Source: Gp7-AA6 sp963832145
Lineage (GTDB): Bacteria > Acidobacteriota > Thermoanaerobaculia > UBA5066 > Gp7-AA6
Direction: 5' to 3'
Assembly (NCBI GenBank): GCA_963832145.1
Contig: CAWHTA010000011.1
Span: forward strand, 248,001-312,000
DNA length: 64,000 nucleotides
In this document: one piece after another, positions 58,511-64,000 of the stretch
Position numbering within the stretch: the first letter of the stretch is position 1
How the letters are laid out: the number at the start of each line of letters is the position of its first letter
Notes under the pieces: generated by a model
What the model was told of the DNA's origin: nothing
Seen by the model: the letters and a program-made list of their open reading frames with translations, nothing else
The model's database searches: none
Position numbers and translations under genes: made by a program

Positions 58511-59850
58511 CGGACGATCTCGATGCCCCGCGCCTCCGCCGACAACGCGATCTCCTGAGGCAGGTGCCGCCCCTCGAGCCACACAAGCTGCTGGCCGTCG
58601 AGCCTCCCCCGCAGCCGTTCGAACGCCGCTTTCAGCTTCGGGTACGACGAGACATCCTCGGCCTCACCCCAACGTTCCGCGACGCGCGCCGCGGTTCGCG
58701 GGTCGAGCGACCACACGACGAGGGGCACGTGGATCTTCTGCAGGTACGCGCGGACGAGGGCCGGCGGGAACCGGCTCGTGTCATCGACGTGACTCCCGAG
58801 CGCGAGCACGACCGCGCGCCGCGTGTACCCCGCGTACGCCTGGATCCCGCCGACGGCGACCGCGTCGGCGAAGCGGAGGTCGCCGCCCTTCGGGATCGGG
58901 TGCGAGATCCGCGTCAGCAGCCAGTGGAGTCCGGCGAAGTCGCCGGTGAAGTCGCGCGACGCGTCGAAGAGGTCGGTCGGCACCTCGGCTCCCGGGGCGC
59001 GCTTCGCGCGCGGCCAGATGAACCGCACGCGATCCTCGTCCGCGAGGCGGGTCTCGAAGCGCGCGTAGTCCGGGTCGTACTGCGGAAGCGAGCCGCGCAT
59101 GCCGCGCGACGTGAACGACGTCCTTCCGCCCGACCCGAAGCGAGCGAGCGACTCGGCGTGGTCCGGGTCGCGCACGATGAGGAGGAGCGCCGGCCCCTTC
59201 TCCACCGCGACGACGTTCATCGGCTCGCTCCCCTTCCGGAACCAGCCCTGAAGCGCGGCGGGCGTCGGGAGGGCCGCTCCGACGGTCCCGCGAACGGGAA
59301 TCCCCGTCAGCTCGCTCGTCGCCTCGCTGCGGGAACGGCCGCCGAGGACGACGCCCGCGCGGGAGACGACGGCGGGCGAGAACTCGACCTCCGCGGAAAC
59401 GAGGTGCGTGGAGTCGTCGGTGTACTCGGGCAGGGGGATGCGCGACGGGTTCGCCGCGTCGAGCGGCTTTCCGTCGAACGTCACGGTCACGCGGCGGGGC
59501 GGCGTCCCGAGGAGGCTCTGCCAGGTGAGCCGTGCCGCGACGGCGCGACCCGTCGGATCCCGGTCGATCAGGAGCGACGTCTCCGCGGGAGGGCGCGGCA
59601 CGTTCAGCCACTGCCGCGCGCGCGCGACTTCGCGCCCGGAAGGATCGAGGGCGCGGGCGACGAGCTCGTGAGGCACGATCTCGGCCCCGAGGTTCACCTG
59701 GAGCGACCACGGCTCGCGGAGCGCGCGCCCGATCGGCTTCCCGTCGAGCTCGAACGCGACGGACGCCGCCGGGCCCTGGACCGCGACGCCGACGGGATGC
59801 GACCCGAGCACGAGTCCGAGGAACAGGGACGTGAAGACAATCGAGGTCAC
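58507..59850 (-). CDS. Secreted protein of an acidobacterial-type family, copy 1
   Basis: 447 aa, intact. N-terminal hydrophobic segment TSIVFTSLFLGLVLGSHPVGVAV, Ig-like domain (ASVAFELDGKPIGRALREPWSLQVNLGAEIVPHELVARALDPSGREVARARQWLNVPRP), a linker with a second DGKP motif (VTVTFDGKPLDAANPSRIPLPEYTDDSTHLVSAEVEF) and a C-terminal alpha/beta domain (RRAVVLALGSHVDDTSRFPPALVRAYLQKIHVPLVVWSLDPRTAARVAERWGEAEDVSS) that resembles a von Willebrand A-like fold lacking the MIDAS residues. Co-transcribed with its paralogue. Function unknown. Confidence 0.85.
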   Translation of the reverse strand: MTSIVFTSLFLGLVLGSHPVGVAVQGPAASVAFELDGKPIGRALREPWSLQVNLGAEIVPHELVARALDPSGREVARARQWLNVPRPPAETSLLIDRDPTGRAVAARLTWQSLLGTPPRRVTVTFDGKPLDAANPSRIPLPEYTDDSTHLVSAEVEFSPAVVSRAGVVLGGRSRSEATSELTGIPVRGTVGAALPTPAALQGWFRKGSEPMNVVAVEKGPALLLIVRDPDHAESLARFGSGGRTSFTSRGMRGSLPQYDPDYARFETRLADEDRVRFIWPRAKRAPGAEVPTDLFDASRDFTGDFAGLHWLLTRISHPIPKGGDLRFADAVAVGGIQAYAGYTRRAVVLALGSHVDDTSRFPPALVRAYLQKIHVPLVVWSLDPRTAARVAERWGEAEDVSSYPKLKAAFERLRGRLDGQQLVWLEGRHLPQEIALSAEARGIEIVR

Positions 59851-59862
59851 GGGACGTCGCTC

Positions 59863-59894
59863 TCCGTTCTCAGCTGTCCGTTCTCAGCTGAGCC
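59863..59894. repeat. Short GTTCTCAGCTG repeat
   Basis: TCCGTTCTCAGCTGTCCGTTCTCAGCTGAG, two direct units of the AGCTATCAGC family. Lies between cutA and the unknown pair. Confidence 0.6.
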
Positions 59895-59917
59895 CGAAAA
59901 GCCTACTCCTCGAGAAC

Positions 59918-60355
59918 CTAACCGGGTGCGGGCGTCGCGACCGCGGTGGCGCGGCGGGGCTTGGACCGGGGGGCGGCGATGCGCTTTTTGGGCCGCTCCG
60001 TCATGCGCGTGATCCAGTCACCGAAGGGGTCGCTCGCGTGATCGACGCGGTAGGCGAGCACTTCCGGCAGCTCGTACGTGTTCACCTTCTGGATCGTCTC
60101 GCGCACTCCCTCGAACTCGCCCGCCACAGTCTTGATCAGGAGGAGCATTTCGCCGTCGGAGCAGACGCGCCCCTTCCAGCGGTAGATCGAGTGGACGTTC
60201 GGGATGATGTTCACGCAGGCGGCCTGGCGGTTGCGGATCAGGGCGTGCGCGACGTCGAGCGCCTGGTCCTCCGTCCCGACGGAGGTGACGACGACGATCA
60301 GGTCCTTCGGGCGCATCGAGGGGGCGATTTGATTCCTCGGCTCGGGAGATGTCAA
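59918..60355 (-). CDS. cutA: Divalent-cation tolerance protein CutA
   Basis: 145 aa from a TTG with GAGGGAGGGA at a good distance; an internal ATG 13 codons later is a weaker alternative. KDLIVVVTSVGTEDQALDVAHALIRNRQAACVNIIPNVHSIYRWKGRVCSDGEMLLLIKTVAGEFEGVRETIQKVNTYELPEVLAYRVD is the trimeric CutA fold. The C-terminal ~25 residues (ERPKKRIAAPRSKPRRATAVATPAPG) are an unusual basic extension. Copper/heavy-metal handling or a structural scaffold; the role in bacteria is debated. Confidence 0.92.
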   Translation of the reverse strand: MTSPEPRNQIAPSMRPKDLIVVVTSVGTEDQALDVAHALIRNRQAACVNIIPNVHSIYRWKGRVCSDGEMLLLIKTVAGEFEGVRETIQKVNTYELPEVLAYRVDHASDPFGDWITRMTERPKKRIAAPRSKPRRATAVATPAPG

Positions 60356-60453
60356 GGAGCGTCCCTCCCTCCCCGGAATTCTGCGCGCCGGAGACTGTTA
60401 ACATCCTCCCGGATCTTTGAACGAATCGAGCGAATCGAGCGAAGGATCTTCGT

Positions 60454-60813
60454 GGGGGCGAAACGGCTTCGACGGGGACGATTGCGCGAGAGGTTGCATG
60501 CCGAGGTTCACTCGCCTCGTAAAAAAGGGTGAAAAACAGTAGCTGCGAACAACAGCAACTTCGCTCTGGCTGCTTAATTAAGTAGCCTCGTTAGCATGGT
60601 GAGCGTACCCGCCGCGCTCCGCGCTGACGTCGCGAAATGCGGGTGTAGCCGCTCCGGATCCCCGGACGGAGTGGCGAAACACATTCGGGGTTGCTCTTCC
60701 GCCGTTTTGCCTCTTCTCGAGGCGGTGGAGCGAGAAACAAGAAGAGGCTGAGCATGGAGTGGCCTCTCCCGTAGCGCTTCCGGACGCGGGTTCAACTCCC
60801 GCCGCCTCCACCA
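60454..60813 (+). ncRNA. ssrA: tmRNA (transfer-messenger RNA)
   Basis: 360 nt. The 5' end GGGGGCGAAACGGCTTCGACGG pairs with the 3' acceptor CGCCTCC-ACCA, and the T-arm reads GGGTTCAACTCCC. The tag frame at 60542-60577 encodes A-ANNSNFALAA followed by TAA TTAA. Rescues stalled ribosomes together with SmpB (not in this window). CCA is encoded. A GACCCGGGCTCCGGGTC hairpin follows within 20 bp as a weak terminator. Confidence 0.96.
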
Positions 60814-60824
60814 TTTCAAAAGAA

Positions 60825-60843
60825 CCGACCCGGGCTCCGGGTC
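60825..60843 (+). terminator. Hairpin after tmRNA, possible terminator
   Basis: ACCCGG-GCT-CCGGGT stem, then CATCTTCC. Few Ts, so weak as a classical terminator; it also separates tmRNA from the convergent TonB receptor gene. Confidence 0.45.
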
Positions 60844-60852
60844 ATCTTCCAT

Positions 60853-63106
60853 TCACTGCAGAGCCAGTCGAACTCCCCCGCGGATCGTCCGAGGCCATCC
60901 CACGGTTCGGATCGGCGTCTTCCCGACGTCGTAGTCGACGTCGAAGAGGTTCTCGACGGCGACGAATGCGGTGAGCCCGTGGCTCAAGTCCTGGCTCATC
61001 GAAGCATCCAGGACGCCGAAGGACCCGAGCTCGAGCTCGTTCAAGTCATCATCGAACTGCGCCCCGACGACTCGCAGCTGCGCGGCTCCGGTGAACCCCC
61101 GATCCCCCGAATACGTCAGCCCCGCGCCGAGCTGATATGGCGGCACCTGCGGGACACGGTTTCCTTCCAGCACCGGTTGCGCCGGTGTCTCGTGGAAGCG
61201 TGACTCGGTCCACACCGCCACGACGTTCATCGCCCACGCCGCGCTCGGTCTGAAATTCGCCTCGACCTCGATCCCCGCCGACCGGACCGTGTCCGTGTTC
61301 TGCCGCTCGCGCGTGATGAGCGATGGCGTGGCGTCGAGCGTCACGTTCGCGATGGCGTCGTCGAGCTGGTTCCAGAAACCTGTTGCAACTGCGGAGAAAC
61401 GCGGCCGGACCAGCCGCACGCCCGCCTCGATTCCCGTGAGGCGCTCGGGGTCGAGGGTGGGATTCGGGTTGGTCACGACGTTCCCGACCCGGAAGCCCCG
61501 GTACAGCTCGTTCAACGTCGGGGTGCGGAACGCGCGGTAGATGGCCGCGTGCAGTGCGAGCTCGTGGGTGAGGTTGTAGGCCGCTGCCGCGCGGGGGCTG
61601 AAAAACGACACGGAGTGAGTCGAGAGAGTCTCCTCGCGCGGCTCCGACCTCCAGAAGTCTCCGCGCGCGCCCACGACCACGGTCAGGCGCGGCGACGCGG
61701 CCACGCTGACGCGCGCGAACGCGGATCCGTTCGCTTCCGTGCCTCCCCCGAGAGAACGGCCCGCTCGGCACGCCGGCGAACGAGTACCGCGTCTCTTCGA
61801 CCGTTGATTTCGTGCGCTTCCACTCGCCACCGAGCAGGACCGTCCAGGAGCCCCACAGGCGCGACCACTGCCCGGCGGCGGTTCCGAAGGTGCTCGGGAT
61901 CCGCTGCGCGGTGGTCAGCCGTTCGCTCCGGCGATCGGGGGCGATCGCGCTGAACGTCTGCTCGTAGGTCTGCGTTCCTCCGGCGGCCCGGACGAGCCAG
62001 GTGCCGCCGGCCAGCGATCCGTCCGCTTCGCCGGAGATCTGGCGCCAGCGGGTGTCGTTCACCTGGGCCGGCGTGCCGTTGCCGCGCTCCTCTTCGTAGA
62101 GGTGCGCACGCAGGAGGCCCTGGACCGGCCCGCCGTCGAATCTCACGACCCCGAACCCGGTTGCGTAGTCGCTGTCGGCGGGAACGTCGATTTCGCCGCG
62201 CGATTCCGGGGCGACCGTGACGACGCCATCGCTTTCCACCCATTCACCGGAGAGCGTGGCGCTCCACTCCCCGTACTGACCTCCGGCGAAGGCGGAGAGG
62301 CGGCTCGTATCGTGCGACCCGAAGTCCGCGCTCGCGCGGAACGTCGTCCGCTCCGGCGAGAACGTCAACACCTGGATGACGCCGCCGAGCGCGTCGGCGC
62401 CGTACAGATCGCCGCTCGCCCCGCGGACGACCTCCACCCGCTCGATGGCAGCCTGCGGCACCTTGTTCCAGTAAACCCAGCTGCCGAAGGCGTCGTTCAA
62501 CGGGAGGCCGTCGGCGAGCACCAGCGTGCGACTGGCGCCGGAGCCCGAGAGGCCGCGCAGGGTGACGCCCTGGGTCGTCGGATTCGAAACGCGGGAAGAC
62601 GACCGTCGGAAGAGGCTGAACCCGGGCGTGCCCCTCAAGGCATCGTCCACCGTGCCGGCGCCGGACGCGAGCAGCTCGGCGGAGGTAATCACCGAGATGC
62701 CGGCCGGCGTGGAGAGTCGGTCCGCGCCGCGCGACGCCGTGACCGTCACGGTCTCGACGAGCGCCGGATGCAGGGTGACCCGAACGAAGGTCCGCTCCTC
62801 GCCCGCAAGAATCGAAGCCGTGGCGCTTGCGAAGCCCGGCAGGGATACGCGCAGAAACGCTTGTCCCGGAGGAACGCCGGTGGCTTCGAACCGCCCGTCC
62901 CGGCCGGTTTCGAGCCGGCGCGGAGCACCGGGCGGTTTCCGGAGCTCGACAGTTGCTCCCGGCAGGGGCGCTCCCGCGGCGTCGGAAACGATGCCTTCCA
63001 CTCTCGCCCCGCCCGGGGCGATCGCGCTCAGCCGCTGCGCGCCAGACAGTGCGAGAAAGGGGAGATACACCGCTACGGCGAATCGAAACGGGAGACGTCG
63101 AGCCAT
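60853..63106 (-). CDS. TonB-dependent outer-membrane receptor (frameshifted)
   Basis: About 750 codons. Signal peptide RRLPFRFAVAVYLPFLALSGA, a carboxypeptidase-regulatory-like beta domain (ARVEGIVSDAAGAPLPGATVELRKPPG), the plug (PAGISVITSAELLASGAGTVDDALRGTPGFSLFRRSSSRVSNPTTQGVTLRGLSGSGASRTLVLADGLPLNDAFG) and a barrel of amphipathic strands. Near 61755 one base is wrong: PSGPFS would continue LGGGTEANGSAFARVSVAASPRLTVVVGARGDFWRS in another frame to the canonical C-terminus (NLFDVDYDVGKTPIRTVGWPRTIRGGVRLALQ). Plug and barrel resemble BtuB/CirA-type receptors; ligand unknown. The OsmC gene ends 16 bp upstream of its start. Confidence 0.88.
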
Positions 63107-63122
63107 CGCCTTTCGGTTGCCC

Positions 63123-63551
63123 TCAGCCCTCGAGCTTCGCGTCCACGGTGATCTTCGCGTTCAGCAGGCGCGAGATCGGGCAACCTTTCGACGCACCTTC
63201 GGCGGCCGCGCGGAACGCCTCGGCGGACGCGCCCGGGACCTTCCCGGCGACTTCGAGGTGCGACCCCGTCACGGTCCAGCCGGTCCCCTCGACTTTCTCC
63301 ATCGTCACCGTCGCGGTCGTCCGCAGGCTCTCGGCGACGAGGCTCGCCTTGCCGAGCTCGCCGGAGAGCGCCATCGTGAAGCAACCCGCGTGGGCCGCCG
63401 CGATCAGCTCCTCGGGGTTCGTTCCTTTTTCCCCTTCGAAACGGGTCGTGAACGAGTAGCGCGCGGACTGGAGCACGCCGCTCTCGGTCGAAACGAGGCC
63501 TTTTCCGGTCTTCAAATCCCCCTGCCACTCCGCGGACGCTTTGCGTTTCAT
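63123..63551 (-). CDS. OsmC/Ohr family peroxiredoxin-like protein
   Basis: 142 aa. Two reactive cysteines lie in HAGCFTMALSGELG and ASKGCPISRLLNA, with NPEELIAAAHAG before the first, as in the OsmC branch. Reduces organic hydroperoxides in the cytosol. ATG preceded by GGAGGAGG. Possible read-through into the TonB receptor 16 bp downstream. Confidence 0.93.
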   Translation of the reverse strand: MKRKASAEWQGDLKTGKGLVSTESGVLQSARYSFTTRFEGEKGTNPEELIAAAHAGCFTMALSGELGKASLVAESLRTTATVTMEKVEGTGWTVTGSHLEVAGKVPGASAEAFRAAAEGASKGCPISRLLNAKITVDAKLEG

Positions 63552-63626
63552 CTCGGTTCCTCCTCCTGGCGATCTCGATCTTTTCGCGAGCCGGTCGGCT
63601 AAACTAGTCCCGTTATAAGCAATTCC

Positions 63627-64000
63627 TTGTCCACTCCGCCCTACCGCCCGGTCGTGCCTTGTCTCGCGGGGCTCCTCGTGCTCGCCCTCTCGATGCACGG
63701 CTCCGCCTCGGGCCAGCAGACCGCGAACCTCGTTTTCCGCGGCGTGTCCCGGCCGGTCGCGATGTCGGGAAAAGACCTTTTCAGCGTCACGGACGCGGCG
63801 CTCGCGCTCGGGTTCCAGGTCTCGCGCGACACGACGACGGGCGTCCTCACGCTCTCGGGGCATGGCCACACGGTGCTCGCCGGCCCGGGCACGACCCAGG
63901 TCCCTGTCGACTCACGGATCGTCGAGATCTCCCGCCCCGCGCGGGCGGTCGGCGGGGTGCTCTACGCGCCGGGCGAGTTCCTCGAAAAGGTGCTCTTCCC
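63627..64000 (+). CDS. Secreted stalk-domain protein, likely cell-wall amidase N-terminus (3' end outside window)
   Basis: The frame is open to the window edge. Signal peptide VVPCLAGLLVLALSMHGSASG, then ANLVFRGVSRPVAMSGKDLFSVTDAALALGFQVSRDTTTGVLTLSGHGHTVLAGPGTTQVPVDSRIVEISRPARAVGGVLYAPGEFLEKVLF, a copper-amine-oxidase-N/AMIN-like stalk domain that commonly precedes an Amidase_3 catalytic domain. TTG or a later GTG (63654) may start it. The catalytic part is not visible, so the amidase assignment is inference. Confidence 0.65.
   Translation, partial: MSTPPYRPVVPCLAGLLVLALSMHGSASGQQTANLVFRGVSRPVAMSGKDLFSVTDAALALGFQVSRDTTTGVLTLSGHGHTVLAGPGTTQVPVDSRIVEISRPARAVGGVLYAPGEFLEKVLF

Noticed and set aside
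63107..63122. Cobalamin riboswitch for the TonB receptor
   Set aside because: Only 16 bp separate the receptor start from the OsmC gene and no B12-box-like sequence is present.

Overview
The window reads as one chromosomal stretch of a high-GC, Gram-negative-type bacterium. Supporting signs are TonB-dependent outer-membrane uptake, lipoproteins, a Slt70-like transglycosylase and many GTG/TTG starts. The gene content and the dense background of short palindromic intergenic repeats resemble Acidobacteriota, possibly Thermoanaerobaculia-like. That placement is an inference from gene flavour, not from a phylogenetic marker search. There is no prophage, IS transposase, CRISPR array or obvious conjugative element, and most of the window is core chromosome.

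Layout. 0-10 kb: tail of a secreted protein, an M16 peptidase pair (active lipoprotein plus inactive partner), proC, an NCS1 permease, an acyltransferase, a phage-type ABA-sandwich protein, an ornithine-cyclodeaminase-family enzyme, a phosphoribosyltransferase and a DUF937 protein. 10-18 kb: tRNA-Asn, a remnant of an F420-type oxidoreductase gene cut by a repeat, a lipoprotein, a PafA-like phosphatase, a hemerythrin, an M35 metallopeptidase with a propeptide-like paralogue, a DASS/TrkA-C transporter and a YjbQ protein. 17.6-21.3 kb: a compact sulfate-type ABC importer whose ATPase is fused to stress-protein domains. 21-24.3 kb: a frameshifted Slt-type lytic transglycosylase and a GAF-like protein.

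24.5-31 kb is the macromolecular synthesis operon rpsU-mutS2-dnaG-rpoD, followed by tRNA-Met. 31-34 kb holds a zinc-ribbon coiled-coil protein, rnhA, yggS, yggT and divIVA. Next come hutI and a formimino-THF cyclodeaminase (histidine degradation), polA behind a consensus promoter and an intrinsic terminator, a TonB-C-like secreted protein and a DUF4157 protein. 40.5-48 kb: a Ser/Thr kinase with TolB/TPR modules, selB, an overlapping yqeY-CYTH-nucleotidyltransferase operon, and a pseudopilin-comEA pair. 48-54 kb: ubiX-ubiA, a deoxynucleoside kinase, panB, panC, thiG and a zinc-ribbon protein with a long leader. 54-56 kb: a reverse-transsulfuration pair. 56-64 kb: a tandem CAP protein, a duplicated unknown secreted pair, cutA, tmRNA, a TonB receptor, an OsmC protein and the start of an amidase-like protein.

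Two features cut across the whole window. First, at least four families of short imperfect-palindrome repeats fill the spaces between genes and in places have become coding (MutS2, ThiG ends, HutI tail). Second, an unusual number of otherwise healthy genes carry single-base indels: slt twice, the kinase about three times, panC, thiG, one of the unknown pair, the TonB receptor and probably the M35 paralogue. This looks more like residual base-calling or assembly error than decay, so every broken gene here should be treated as provisionally intact. I did not find a clearly new multi-gene system. The most unusual single items are the ABC-UspA fusion, the M35 peptidase next to its stand-alone inhibitor-like paralogue, the duplicated unknown pair at 57-60 kb, and the promoter-terminator unit ahead of polA.
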